From the NCBI GenBank assembly GCA_029204225.1, contig CM055100.1, forward strand, positions 7,392,713 through 7,456,712: a stretch of 64,000 bases of DNA. Direction: 5' to 3'. This DNA comes from Diphasiastrum complanatum. Lineage: Eukaryota > Streptophyta > Lycopodiopsida > Lycopodiales > Lycopodiaceae. Below are positions 33,586-54,359 of this stretch, piece after piece. The first letter of the stretch is position 1. The number at the start of each line of letters is the position of its first letter. Below the pieces are notes generated by a model, which made no database searches, was not told the DNA's origin, and saw only the letters and a program-made list of their open reading frames with translations. Both the position numbers and the translations under genes were made by a program.

Positions 33586-33869
33586 TGCCTCCTCCCTACC
33601 TCCTGCTGCTGCTGCTACCGCTATCTCCTTCCTCGCCTTGCCTTGCTGCTCTTCTTGCCTGCCTTTTTGGCTATGGCGCCACCATCGCCAAACCCTCTCT
33701 CTCTCACTCTCTCTCTCCTCAAAACTCTAAAAAGTAAAATTGGTTTCACACAGATGCATTTATTGAATACTTCTCCATTTCATGGTGCCTTAAAATGGAC
33801 CAAAAGGGGCCAACCCCCTTTCTTAGACTTCACCTCACTTGACAAATGCAAGAGTGGCACTTGAGGTGC
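33586..33869 (-). promoter_or_regulatory. RPL13A upstream region with telo-box and CT-rich leader
   Basis: A telo-box AAACCCT is at 33690-33696, about 105 bases before the start codon, adjoining a pyrimidine tract on the plus strand (33693-33720; purine tract on the coding strand). Telo-boxes are common near transcription starts of plant ribosomal protein genes. A copia integrase relic begins about 285 bases upstream of the ATG, so the native promoter is short or extends into the relic. Confidence 0.6.
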
Positions 33870-34820
33870 TTGCCGCTTAGGGACAAGTCCAACGATTCTT
33901 TTTGATTTCATTTGAAATCATAAAATTTGTTTTCAAGGAAGACAACATCTCGACTAACTGATATCTGACATGTTTCATCATCATAAATGCGATATGCTTT
34001 ATGTGATGTTGAATAGCCAATAAAAATATACTTACGGTTGACTTGGTCTAGTTTCTTTCTCAGATCAAATGGTATCTATGCATAACAGAGACATCCAAAC
34101 ACACGTAAGTGCTTTAGACTTGGTTTGTAGCCGTAGTAGGCTTCAAACAGAGTTTTGGAGTCGACTGCCTTTGCGCTGGAATAATTTTGGAGATAGTAGG
34201 CTGTAGAAATTGCTTTAGCCCAAAATTTCTTGGGTAGCTAAGCATTTGACATCATGAATCTTGTAGCTTCCAACAATGTTCGATTCTTTCGTTCACTATG
34301 CCATTTTGTTGTGGAGTGTAGCTTGCTGTGTACTGATGGTGCATGCCGCATGATGATAGATAGTTTGCCATTTCATTAGACATGTACTCTCCCCCTGAAT
34401 CAAACCGCAAGGTCTTGATTCTCTGACCAGTTTGAGTCTCAACAAACTGCTTGTATTCCTTAAAACAGTTAAAGGCCTCAGACTTGTTCTTAATAAACAT
34501 AACTCTGGTAAATCGAGAGTAGTCATCAATAAATGTGAAGAAATATAGAACCTGACCCAAAGAGGGCACGCTCATAAAACCGCATAAATCACTATGGATT
34601 AATCCAATAATGGACTTCCCTCTTTTGGCTTGTCCTTTAGGAAATCTTGTTCTAGGTTGTTTTCCTAACAAGCAATTTTTACAGAAAATCTGATTAGTTG
34701 TGGAAGTAGCATTAATGACCATGTCCTTGACCATACTATTATGATGCATATACAAGATCCACCTCATGTTTAAATGACCTAATCTTTGATGCCTAACCCT
34801 TGAGTTTTGCCATGTTGGTG
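33870..34820 (-). pseudogene. copia I integrase fragment
   Basis: Minus-strand copia pol piece. It starts near 34810 with HQRLGHLN, then CKNCLLGKQPR (zinc site), the integrase core LIHSDLCGF, FIDDYSRFTRVMF, LRFDSGGEYMS and SYTPQQNGIVNER. It then continues in other frames with FWAKAISTAYYL, YGYKPSLKHLRVFGCLCY and RDVVFLENKF to about 33880. One frameshift lies near 34260 and several stops occur. Gag, protease and RT are absent. It lies just upstream of RPL13A on the same strand. Confidence 0.9.
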
Positions 34821-34829
34821 GCTAGATTG

Positions 34830-35040
34830 ATCAACCTACGCCATGAATTTAGGGATTTGGTCCTATAATGTAGGGATCATCACCAAACAAACTTGACCAA
34901 CCCTATGAGCATGATCTAACCTACTCTAGTGTAGATTCACACGTGGTACCATAACCTCACATGTGTGGGACCCACCAATATACATATTTACATGGTTTTA
35001 TTAAGTTAGATTTGCCAATTTTGGCAATCATGGTGAAATT
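34830..35040 (-). repeat. LTR-like fragment related to the copia B LTR
   Basis: In reverse complement it shows the same order of motifs as the start of the LTR at 16971: ATTGCC, ATTGGCAAATCTA and CCATGTA, then GGTACCACGTG and CCCTACATTATAGGA. The alignment is patchy. Confidence 0.5.
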
Positions 35041-35880
35041 ATTCGAGAATATACCAGAAGTATAGACAACGTGATGACGGATTGTGATCCTCCCCTTTTT
35101 TCAAAGATTGCAATGGCATATTATTATGTTGGCTTGCTCAACAAGATCAAAGTTGCTATCAAAGCATTCACATCATATACAACACCTACACAACTTTGTA
35201 TAGATGCCAACAACATTGAAGCTCACTTAAGGAAAGCAGAGTTAAACAAAGTCTCTTCGGTTCTTGCATCATCAAAGTTTACAATCATCACCAGAGCAAA
35301 CATCACTCACGTCAGATGATTGTGCAAATCAAGAAGATAAGAATTCAAAACAAAGTGATAAAGTCGAGCCAATGAGACCAAGTGTTGGCGAAGAACGTCT
35401 TCAAGTAGATGACCATCATGAGTCTACTGCTTGCAAAAACATAATTCTACAATCAAACTAGAGTGGGTATTGCTTTGGAGATCATCCACATACTAAATGT
35501 CCAGTTAGAAAACCTCAATTGCAAAATCAAGGGCATGAGGCAGAGCATATGGGTGGAGGTCAACATCAAGAAAGTTCAAACTCGAAAACGTAACAACAAG
35601 ATATTCATTCAAAGGATGAAAGAAATTTTTCTTTGAGCACACTAGAATAGTCTTCAGTCAAAAGTGGTGGAGTGGAAGTATTGTTCATATTGTCATGCAT
35701 GTCTCCAAATTTATCAGAAGACCACAATGATGTACCGTTGTCCTATGTGAAGAGTGATTTGTTACTTATATAACTACTCTTAGTTCGATGTTACAGATGT
35801 GGAGGAAGACATCGCTATTCAAAATGTCCACATCAAGATGATTCAACAATCATCCATGTCTTGATTGTCATTGAGGCAAA
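35041..35880 (+). pseudogene. Gag remnant with zinc knuckles
   Basis: An open stretch at 35071-35319 with the pattern of retrotransposon gag (FSKIAMAYYYVGLLNKIKVA, then an A-N-N-I-E-A helix). It is followed by an incomplete knuckle CFGDHPHTKC near 35474-35503, in which the first cysteine is lost, and a perfect CX2CX3HX4C box CYRCGGRHRYSKC near 35790-35828. Stops separate the pieces. Probably a gypsy gag; no pol sequence follows. The family is uncertain. Confidence 0.6.
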
Positions 35881-37803
35881 TTGAAAAAGCTAAGATGCTA
35901 TTATCCAACATGGACTAGCATGCACTTTATTATCAAGCTAGTCCACTCAAGATGCACTACAAATGGAAAATCATAGTGCCCTAGGCTTTGAGACAAAATA
36001 TGGCAATTCTTCTAAACTTGCAAAATGCATCGAGTTATTTTGTGATCCATTGACAATACCATCATAGAGTTGGTAGAATCAATCAAATATTAAGCAACAT
36101 TAGAAATCAAGCAAATTCTACCAAGTCTTCTACAACAATCAATGCATGCTGCACTACAAAGGGTACCTGTGACAAGTGGATTTCTTGGTGATAAATCAAC
36201 ACAAGGTTTCCAAGCAAGCACGATCATGCATCCTTCAAGATCATAAGACAATGGAAATATTAAGGTTGATGATTGTCTTTCAGCTCCAACATAAATAATG
36301 GACAATGTCCAACCAAAGTCCATTTGTTCCATTGAACAACACCAATGACAAATGTGGTTCCATCAGTACTAAAAAAGACAAATCAAGGGAGAGTAAGCCC
36401 AGAAAGCTCATTCGCATAGCAAGAATTAGCACCGATATCATCAACACCTTGTACTCAATTTGTAAAGTTGACGGCCGAAGATCTAGAGAGCATTCAAGTT
36501 CATGCCTTTCATGAATATATGGACAAACAAAGCAGTCAAGCAAGCACATCATATTCACATTACCAATGAGAGAAGCTTCAACAATGTCAGTGGCAGCTGT
36601 GCCTATTTATGGGGATCAAAATCAACAAGCATTAATGCACATGAGCACGATTTTACTAGAAGCAAAGCACTTAGCTTCTCGAAGATGCATGCCTTTTCAT
36701 TACAGGAGGACAAGATTAAAATAGCTTTGACCAATAAATATATAGCCTACTTTGGGTAGATCCACCAATACTTGACCAACATAGAAACTTTGAATTTATT
36801 TGCTTTCATTAAGAGCTAATGTAATGTAGGTCATCTCTTGGAACTTAATCCCCTTATTGATCATTGCTTTACATCAAGTAGCAAGAAATAAATTGTTGTG
36901 TATCTCTGTATATAATAGAAAAGTAGTACCATAGATGCAACCCACATTCCATAATGTCATCCATGAGTTCCCATTAGGGTTTTCCAAAATGGAAAAAAAA
37001 AAAGGGGTGCCAATATGGGTATCAGATTAAATGTGTTTTAAGAGCAATTCACTTACCTAGTTTGCCAGAAGTTTTAAGAGAAATACAGTCCAATTTTGGG
37101 CCACTAAGTAGTTCTTTATCAAACATCTATATTTTTGTGTTATGTCAAATGAAATTACATAGAACCATATTGAATGACAGCAAATTGACAACAATTATGA
37201 AGCATAAGCACCCATCTCAAAACTTGTGACAAAAACATGAATCTAATCAACCTACTAAAAAAAAAAAAAATAGCCATTAGTCTTTTTTTCAAAACCAATT
37301 TCTTTTATTCAATCTAGGTCACTGAAGTTTCGAAAGCACATTCTGGAACTTGCAACAATGAGTAATACTTATGAAACTTTTTGCAAAGTAGAAAAAATAC
37401 ATTGCATTTTAGATTGTTAAACATTATCATATAAAAGGTTTTTTTTGTTTTTTCATTCCTTGGTGTAGCATTATGAAGATCTTTGTTCATTCTCTTTGGA
37501 ACTGTTTTTTAAACAAATACTATATAACAAGTCACATAAGCTCATCATTGGAGAAGGTGCAACAACTTACCACAGAGAGAAATTGTAAATCAAAACTAGA
37601 TCTAAGTACACATTTTTCCAAGAGTAGTGAGCAATTGAGGGTGCACATCGCACATCCCTTGAATAATCTCTCATAATTTCCAGCACCACAATAAAAGTAC
37701 TTAATGATATTTTTCAAGGCTTATCTCGCTTCTACGATATTAGCGATGATCATAGAAGATGGCTAGTTTGCATGATCTTCCTCATGGAGCTATGAATGCA
37801 TGC
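35881..37803. other. No recognised gene; dispersed repeat copy 2 inside
   Basis: Short open frames on both strands with no recognisable protein. 36905-37160 is the second copy of the dispersed repeat seen at 31925-32290. Confidence 0.55.
36905..37160 (+). repeat. Dispersed repeat, copy 2
   Basis: Same ordered blocks as 31925-32290 (CCCATTAGGGTTTTCC, GTGCCAATATGGGTATCA, TTTGCCAGAAGTTTTAAGAG, CCAATTTTGGGCCACTAAG). Confidence 0.8.
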
Positions 37804-41240
<3,437 letters not shown>

Positions 41241-41361
41241 CCTATCATTGTTATTCTCCCACAAAAGAACAATACAACAGTGCTTTGTTGTTACACTTTC
41301 TCCCAGAAAAAAATTGGAAATGTGATATATTTTGTTCATTAGAGCAATCATGATTCTAGAC

Positions 41362-41962
<601 letters not shown>

Positions 41963-42607
41963 GTTGGTCACTGCCAGCTGCATCATTCCTACAGTCCTCC
42001 AGAATGTAGACAGACACTGCTGATCTATGTTTTTAGATTAACACAAAATTCAACAAAATTCAACCAGTGTGCAGAATTGATAAGATGAGTGAATGAGATA
42101 CACACACGATGACATACAACAATTCATTCAAGATCAGACATTACAGGACTGATATGTGCGTAATGGCTACAAAATCATCTATTGATTTTTCTGATTCTTC
42201 CCTCCACTCGCGTAGCTCTTTGCCTGATGTCGTAGGCATCTCCTCTGAGCCATCATGCTGCTGATTGAAGCCATTGCTTCTGAAGTGTGTTCTCTTGTTG
42301 ATGGGTGTTTGTTTGAATGCTCGGCCTCCTAGATCTGATAGCTCTTTGGCTACGTCAGACTATGACAAGGTAGTTGGTCACTGCCAGCTACATTCCTACA
42401 GTCCTCCAGAATGTAGACAGACACTGCTAATCTACGTTTTTAGATTAACACAACATTCAACAAAATTCAACCAGTGTGCGGAATTGATAAGATGAGTGAA
42501 TGAGATACACACACGATGACAGACAACAATTCATTCAAGATCAGACATTACAGGAGTGATATGTGCGCAACGACTATAAAATCATCTATTGATTTTTTTG
42601 ATTCTTC
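41963..42607. repeat. Pair of direct repeats of about 236 bp
   Basis: 41963-42200 and 42373-42607 match closely (for example both contain GTCCTCCAGAATGTAGACAG and GAATGAGATACACACACGAT), with a 3-base gap and scattered substitutions. The 170 bases between them are unrelated. Not coding as far as I can see. Confidence 0.9.
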
Positions 42608-44358
42608 AAACACTGCATGCAGATCCACGCAGTGCGTTGGCGTGAGAGAAAAATATAGTTCTCCCATGTCTCTCTTACCAGCGGACTTGTGGATCTGCAG
42701 ATCCTATGCTTACAGAAACTTGTCTCGCACGCAGACGGACTTCTTTTCTGTATTTTTCGTCTTCTTGCTTCCTAGCGTTAGACTACTTCATCTATATTTT
42801 GTATCAAGAAAAGTTAACATAGTCGTGATTGTCTTACATGCTCTTAAATTTTTTGCTACTTCTATGTGTGCGTTGAATTGTTTCTTATGCTATCTTAAGC
42901 TATGATGTGTCATGTCTTTGACTAAGGATTGGTTGGAATTGTGCATGGAATATTTTGATTGTTTGGAAATTCAAACAATTAACATTAGATGACGAAATTT
43001 GTGTCAATGTTCCTAGGAGTTGATTAATTTATATCATGGATCTGAAAGAAACTTATTATCTCTGAAGTAGATTTTACGCAATAGTGAGCATTGTGGTCTG
43101 TCTCAATTTTGTAACTCCATTTAGGTTGTGTGATCTATCTACCAAAGATTCTTGGATAGCATGTTTTTGATTGTTGATATCATGTTCACGAAAACTATAG
43201 TGAAGTGACCAAAGAAATATGTTGTCAAGCGTTAAGTATGCGGGAAGTACATGTCACAAAGAACAACATGAAGGAGAATACATTTCGTGATCCACAGAAA
43301 AATATGTTACATGTAATGTCATAGTAGCTAATGGCATCAAAGTATGAGTGCTTCAAAAGAAGTTATATGGATGACACCATGTACAAAAAGTTCCAGATAT
43401 GTATCCCACTATAAGAGAAGACATGCATTGTGGTAAACTTCTTATATGTCACTTATTCTAGAGGGATTATGTAAGCTCATCTTTCACATTCTAACTTGAA
43501 ACACATCATTGAACAAATGTTCATTCGTGTTGCCAAATTTATAATGTAATTTCTTTTTCTTTTATATGTCCTCAATGTGCAACAAATTAGAGTCGACCAA
43601 GTCTAAAGCAAAAGAATAGTCCTGACCAACTCGCCACTTTTTGAGGACAATAAATAATGTAAACTTGCAACTTGCAAACTTCATCGTTTCTTTCAAGCTC
43701 ATTGTTTATGCCTAAGATTCATTCAAAGCTTCGACCTCAATAGTTTATTCAATTTACACTATATGTAAGGACCATAATGTGCCAAACCCATAAATTTCTA
43801 TACACAATGTCTATTTCATAGGCTTGTCTCATAAAAATCAAAACACACGACATTGTTGGATGAAGGTTGATTGACATTTGCATGCTTCAATAGGAAATTC
43901 ATGAGAAATGTCTAGGATGAAGATCGATTAACATTTACATGCTTCAATAGGAAATTCATGAAAAATGTCTCAAGCTTGATATGTAAATAAGGGGTCTCTT
44001 AATAGCTCAAATCATAAAGTTTTGGTTTCAATCATACAATTGAAACTTTTGAAAGTTGCAATAAGCTTAGCAATGTCTTTTTGGAAAATCATGACATTGT
44101 GCCATTGTTTACTTCACAAGTATATCCATTTGTTTGAATACAAATAGCAATGCATCTTATTCAACTTGGTAGGTATGATGCTGCATAATGAGTTGGATCA
44201 TAGCATACTTTTTGGAAATGAAGTTATGTATAGCATTATTCAAAATCAAGACTTCATCTAATTGAGAAGTACATACAAGCACTACATAGCATTCAATTGA
44301 AAAAAATAGAAATGAATGCAATGTCATGATATGTATCATTGGCAATGCACATTATAGC

Positions 44359-44362
<4 letters not shown>
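42608..44362. other. No recognised gene
   Basis: AT-rich sequence with only short open frames. 43856-43980 contains a short internal duplication (GATTGACATTTGCATGCTTC and GATTAACATTTACATGCTTC contexts). Confidence 0.5.

Positions 44363-44432
<70 letters not shown>
44363..44432. repeat. GA microsatellite, first of a cluster of three
   Basis: 35 GA units. Confidence 0.97.
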
Positions 44433-44435
<3 letters not shown>

Positions 44436-44608
44436 TGGGCAATGATAGATAAAAAGGGTTTTGTCTATTCTCATTGGTCCACGTTTGCCCTAAAACGTAT
44501 TTGAAGGGCATTTGAAGTGTAGTGAAAATGGGTTGAAAATGACGTGCATTCAAAAATTTCTAGAGAGAGAACATGTGCCTTTAGAAATTCCTAGAAAGAG
44601 AAGGTATA

Positions 44609-44612
<4 letters not shown>

Positions 44613-44694
<82 letters not shown>
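44613..44694. repeat. GA microsatellite, second of a cluster of three
   Basis: About 41 GA units; a shorter GAGAGAGAGA run follows at about 44711. Confidence 0.97.
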
Positions 44695-44698
<4 letters not shown>

Positions 44699-44805
44699 GT
44701 GCACTTCCAAGAGAGAGAGAAACGCTCATTTTTTATTTTTTAGGGTGTTTTTCGGGTTTGTTTTAAGGATTTTTAGGTTTCACATGAAAAATAGCACTAA
44801 TGTGA

Positions 44806-44808
<3 letters not shown>

Positions 44809-44884
<76 letters not shown>
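44809..44884. repeat. GA microsatellite, third of a cluster of three
   Basis: 38 GA units. Confidence 0.97.
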
Positions 44885-44886
<2 letters not shown>

Positions 44887-47117
44887 TCTCACATCTATGT
44901 TTCTATAGTAAATGCAAAGATGATATGGGTGTAAAAAGACCCATATAGAAGGCCAACAAAATGTAAAATCTAGCCAAAAGAAAAAGGCTTTCGTACATTT
45001 CCTTTGCATCATAACCAATTTGTAGGAATACACACAAATACGCATCGAGATTTGAGACCTTTCGCTTTCTTCCGTGTCAAAGTGTAAATTCATCATCACA
45101 CTATGGAGCTATAATGCATCAAATTTTATTTTTGTGGTTTCAAGAATGGCACACATCTATCAAACATAAATAGTATTGTCATCAAAATTTCATGCAACAC
45201 ATAATAATATAATTTAATTGTGTTTGTAGGAACTGAATAAGAAAATCTATAATTTGTTGTAGTTTGCAAAATGATGCCTTGGGTTCAAACAACTCATGTA
45301 CTGGTCTCATAAGTTATTAACAGACATGCTTTCCTCAAAATCAACAATAGTTTTCCCTAATGGTTTTTCCTTTTAACTCCTACAAGTCCAAGGAAAAGGT
45401 TACATAAACATGTACATATGCTTTTTCCTCTAAGCCCCTCCTTGAAAGCGAATCATGATTTTCCTTAAACTTCTACGATTACATATACACATACAAATGC
45501 TTTTTTCTTAGGCCTCTCTTCAAATGTGAAATCTTGGTCCCAAAAAATTTCCCTTTTGGAATTCATTTGCTTCTCACACAGCTTTAAATTCCCAATTGCT
45601 TCTAATGCATGTTTGCCTATAAATCATGTAAGGCATATGCTTTATGCATGCATCATGTTGCTTTTATCGAAGCATTCACACAATTTAAATGTATACTATA
45701 CTATATATCCATATTTTCTTTGAGTTTTGTCCTAAATTTTCACAAAGAGTTCGTACTCTAGATTAGTGACTTTCACTCTTTCCCAGCCTGTCTCAAGCAT
45801 AGACTTCCAAGAATGACAAGATACCTAGGGACATATTGGCTTCGAACTTGCAATGTTCTTCTCCATTTAATAATATATTGTATCAAAACACAATTCCTCG
45901 ATAATGCATGATATCCATCACCTTTTGTGGATAGTGCAAAGTATCCAACACAATGATAATAAAATTTATCCACTCTATCGAAGAAAGTTGTTTGTGCCTC
46001 ATTATTTTTAGCCAACACATTCTTTTGATATATAGTCACTAAACATTTCAAAAACAATTTCCATCAAATGAAAAGCAACTTCACTGAGTGTTGCGTTCAA
46101 GTCGTTCTTTTGTATGTATTTATCTGCTATTTTTTTTTAATGCATGCAATAAGGGTATTAGTAGAAAGAGAAAAACTAGAGGATTGAAATGAAATGGGTT
46201 TCCAGTAGTTTCAAGTCCAATTCTAGGTAGTTACGTGAGATATCATTTACATAAGATGAACTGCATAAACTTGACCCAACAGCCATCAGCTTGTGTAAAC
46301 CTAAATGCAAAAGTTATGACCCAACTGAAATCAAAACCTAATGCGTACCGAACCATACGCAATGAACCTTATTAAACCACAACAAACCCTACCGAACCAT
46401 ACTAAACCATACTTAACCATATCAAACCCTATTGAACCGTAGCAAAATGCTTGCTTTGGAATGACAGAGCCATGGCTACATAACTCCAATGTATTTTGTT
46501 CATAAGCAAAAAAAAAAAAAATTCAATTCATGACTGCAAATTGTGAATCACAATTCACTGCAATAATGGCCTAAACAATTCTAAGTTTTTCGCACAAAAG
46601 ATATACATTGGGTCTTTCTTGAGCATACTGGCCTAGTTTTGAAGGAAACAAAAATGCATAAAAATTGAAAAACCAAAGGTGGTTTCAGGGATACTAGGAG
46701 ATGGCAACAAAATTTTCCAAAGAGCTCCAAAGCATCTCGAATGATACGAAAATGTTCTGAAAAACAATACTTGAAAAAATTTACAAAGCTTCTCTCCCAA
46801 ACCAGGTCAATACCATGTAAATTATATTTAAAAATAATAACATGAAAAAAAATTTGCACTTGTCTGACATTTCATTATCCAAAGGCTTTCAAGGCTGAAA
46901 AGAATACAATCCAGCAAGCAATGCTGTTCTCTTCCAACATAAAAGTAATTTCAGCAACTGAACTAGGCATATACATAAAAGGTGCAGAAAAACCCTCTTT
47001 ATCTACGGACCGCATCGTATTCTCATGCAAGCCATGAAAAGCAAGATGACATCAATCTTTGCATGCTGCTGCAGTCATGTTCTTTAGCCTGATCCCTAAC
47101 ATAGCAAAAGCCCACCT
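44885..47117. other. Intergenic region before NF-YB; short AACCATA-type repeats
   Basis: No gene recognised. 46340-46445 has a degenerate 10-12 base tandem motif (ACCGAACCATAC, ACTAAACCATACT, ATCAAACCCTATT). The bases next to 47117 are presumably NF-YB 3' UTR. Confidence 0.55.
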
Positions 47118-47741
47118 TTAAGGAGCCTGCCCCCCACTGGAACCTCCACCGCTGTGCATCGGCAATCCGTACGATGCCATCATGGGATGCTGCCCATAGA
47201 TCTGAGGCTGGATGTATGGAGAATTATGCATCACTGGAACTGCAGAACGATGAACTCCCCCATTATGGCTTCCATTTGAGCCTCCAGGAATTGCTCCCTC
47301 CTTCACACCCGCCGCTGCTGACTGATCCCCCTGCTTTGCCATTGACACCTTTTCCCCCTCCAGTTCCCTGTACCTTTGAAGATACACTTTCAGGGGCTCC
47401 ACATAGTCTTCAAACCCTAAAGTGCTCATTGCCCACAGCAGATCATCTCCATTGATGGTTTTCCGCTTCTCACGCTGGCACTTATCTGACGCCTCCCCTG
47501 TTATGAAGCTTATGAACTCCGAAACACATTCCTGCACAGTTTCTTTGGCATCCTTGGAGATTTTCGCATTAGCCGGAAGGGCTTTCTTCATGATGCGCCC
47601 TACATTAGCTATGGGCAGAAGCCGGTCTTGTTCTCGGAGGGAAGAAGACTCACGGCCACCTCCATACTGTCCCCCGGAGTCATTTTCTGAAGGGCCACTG
47701 CTGTCAGGGCTACCAGCCCGACCTCCGTACTGATCCCCCAT
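47118..47741 (-). CDS. Nuclear transcription factor Y subunit B (NF-YB, non-LEC1 type)
   Basis: Single-exon, intact 207-codon gene. NF-YB is a histone-fold protein that pairs with NF-YC in the nucleus and joins NF-YA to bind CCAAT boxes. A Gly/Ser-rich N-terminus (1-35) is followed by the conserved histone-fold core at about 36-130: [60 protein letters not shown] and [20 protein letters not shown]. Residue 63 is lysine in [11 protein letters not shown]1-type proteins have aspartate there, so this is the general class. A Gly/His/Pro-rich tail (130-207) ends SSGGQAP. The ATG at 47741 gives the usual MGD start with no better start upstream. All core residues are present; likely functional. Confidence 0.97.
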   Translation of the reverse strand: MGDQYGGRAGSPDSSGPSENDSGGQYGGGRESSSLREQDRLLPIANVGRIMKKALPANAKISKDAKETVQECVSEFISFITGEASDKCQREKRKTINGDDLLWAMSTLGFEDYVEPLKVYLQRYRELEGEKVSMAKQGDQSAAAGVKEGAIPGGSNGSHNGGVHRSAVPVMHNSPYIQPQIYGQHPMMASYGLPMHSGGGSSGGQAP

Positions 47742-48300
47742 CGCTGTCTGGCAGCCTGTCTGCTAAGCTGGAACTTCAAGCAAGAATTTCAGACGAGGAT
47801 CTCAAGCTAGGGCTTGAAGCTAGGGTTTGAAGCTAGGTTGATTTCAAACCTTTGGAGCGGCAAGGAGGGTCTGTGCTACACAAAAGATGAAGCAGAGTTA
47901 CAGTTAGCTTGTTAATTAGCTTAATTGCGGTTTCCCCGGTCTCCTGCTTGATGATGCGAAGCGGAAATGTGCGCTACAGCAGTCCAGGCATTGTTTAGGG
48001 TAAGAGAGGTTTAAGAGAAGGGGAGTGAAAAATTATGCAGAAAAAACAAAGATTCCCTGTGCGTAAGAAACAAAAAGGAAGGAGGAGGAGCCTGGAGGAG
48101 GGGGTAGCAGCAGCGAGATGGGCAGAGGAGGAATCCGACAGGAAGGAATCGAGCAAAGCAAAGCAAAGCTGCAAAGGAACCCAACAAAAACAAAACAAAA
48201 ACAGAAACACCGAAACAAAAAACAAGGAAAGGAAAGTGAGCACGAAAAAGTGAACGGTTGGTACAGGAGACGTGGCACAATCTGAACAGTAGAGTGATTG
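47742..48300 (-). promoter_or_regulatory. NF-YB 5' UTR and upstream region
   Basis: Includes a short tandem AAGCTAGGG(C/T)TTG motif, three times at about 47806-47845, and an A/C-rich simple stretch (AACAAAAACAAAAC) near 48185-48225. No clear TATA box was identified. Long open frames on this stretch are low-complexity by-products. Confidence 0.5.
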
Positions 48301-52839
<4,539 letters not shown>

Positions 52840-52851
52840 TGGTATCAGAGC
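52840..52851 (+). other. Primer-binding site of element M
   Basis: TGGTATCAGAGC. Only about 50 bases of leader follow before minus-strand copia F sequence begins, so the rest of element M is gone. Confidence 0.88.
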
Positions 52852-52889
52852 CACATTAAGCTTTGCATGCTAACAACTCTTATTATACA

Positions 52890-53859
52890 AGAAACTGAGA
52901 GCTAAATTGAGCAAAAAAACAGTTTTGCACTTTTTCTAACCTTTGCCCAAAAGGTGTTTGGCAAACCCTTGCTTTTGAGCATCGCCCTTGCCATCTCAAC
53001 AAAGGATCCGTTCTTTCGTTCTGCAACTCCGTTTTGCTGTGGTGAGTAAGGTGTTGTAGTATGCCTCTTGATGCCTTGATCTTTGCAAAAATAAAGAAAT
53101 TTTGTCGAAAAGTACTCACCACCTTCATCAGATTTCAAAGTCTTGATGCAACATCCTGTTTGCTTTTCAACTAATGTCTTGAATTTCCTGAACTTAGCAA
53201 AAGCATCTGATTTCTTGCTTATGAAATAAATCCAAATGCATTTGCTATAATCACAATGCGAGGATGCCACTAGCTCTCCTAGCTCCACTTTTGGGAAACC
53301 CCTCTCTATGTTGTTTTCCAAAAATACAACCTTCACAGATTTTTCCTTCAACAGAAATATCAGGCAATTCAATAACTAGATTACCTCTTTTGAGAATCTA
53401 TAAACTTTGAGTACTAATATAAACAAATCGTTGATGCCAAAGATCACTTTGACTATCAATAGTGCTTACCATGGCTTGATCAAAAGATCTCGCATTCAAT
53501 TTGTAGAGTCGATTTCCATTGACTCTAGCTCCTATAGCAATCACTTTGTAGTGATTCTTGATGTCCTTGACGAGACATTTGTCGCTATGAAACTCAACCT
53601 TGAGTTGTTGATCAGCCATCGTCCCAATTGATAGTAGATTGTTGGCTAAACCAAGTACATATTTCACATTGCTTATCTGCTTTATCATCCCGCTAGCTAG
53701 CTTCACTGGTACTACAAATTCTTTAATAGGTAACAATTAGCCATCAGCTTGTCCAACTTCATCGCCATTGTGGATTTTTCTTGAATTCCAAAAACCACTC
53801 CTTTCTGAAAGTCATGTGCTTGGACGCTCCACTGTCAATGTACCAGGTATCGTTGGCTT
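52890..53859 (-). pseudogene. copia F protease and integrase
   Basis: Minus strand. It begins at 53859 with DTWYIDSGASKHMTF (protease active site), then a stop. A second open piece follows (53398-53736) with SNVKYVLGLANNLLSIG and LWHQRF (pre-integrase). Integrase (52902-53372) shows SDAFAKFRKFKTLVEKQTG, LKSDEGGEYFS and YSPQQNGVAERKN, but the first catalytic aspartate region is damaged. It is truncated near 52890 before reverse transcriptase. The gag half lies beyond the solo LTR at 53860-54354. Confidence 0.88.
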
Positions 53860-54354
53860 TGTCATGCCCATGACTGGTCTCGGGTAGCGTGTCCACGCTA
53901 GGGATCGGTAGACCAACAACCCGCAAGTTAATTGTGACTATAAGGGAATTGGGGCCCTTATGTGTACATGGTCATAATTAATGGTTGTAGGCCTAAACAC
54001 ATGGTGGTGGAGTTGGTATGGATCTATCAGTGAGTCATTAGGGAACTGAATGACGTGGCCCAAATAGGCTGCAGAGGTGTCCAGTGAGGTGTCACAGTGC
54101 ACTACTAGTGGTGCATGGGCCTTGGAAGGTATAAGTATACCTGCTGGGCTCGCACTAGTGTATGCTTGATTTGTGATGAGTAGCTACATGCTGCTGGTGT
54201 GACTCCTCTTTCCATGACTCTGATTGATCCATAGCTTGGGGACTAGATCCGTACGATCTAGCTTTGGTTGGGTTGGTTTAACCTCCACCGGTTCCCATGT
54301 GTGGTTGCTTTGTATGGTATGCTTAGGCTAGAATCCTATGTTGAGGACTTTATA
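53860..54354 (+). mobile_element. Solo LTR inserted in copia F
   Basis: 495 bases flanked by the direct repeat GGCTT (53855-53859 and 54355-54359). It starts TGTCATGCCC, a start typical of plant LTRs, and ends CTTTATA, which would be TACA before one C-to-T change. Its GC content is higher than the flanks. Removing it and one GGCTT brings the copia F frame back into register between gag and protease (a SDEA-type linker running into NDTWYIDSGA), so the insertion is certain; the superfamily is not. Confidence 0.85.
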
Positions 54355-54359
54355 GGCTT

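Noticed and set aside
33419-33864. Plus-strand open frames over RPL13A exon 1
   Set aside because: They are antisense shadows of the RPL13A first exon and its leader; no independent protein features.
36090-36558. Minus-strand open frames of 80-92 codons
   Set aside because: Overlap each other and plus-strand frames, with no motif or homologue that I recognise.
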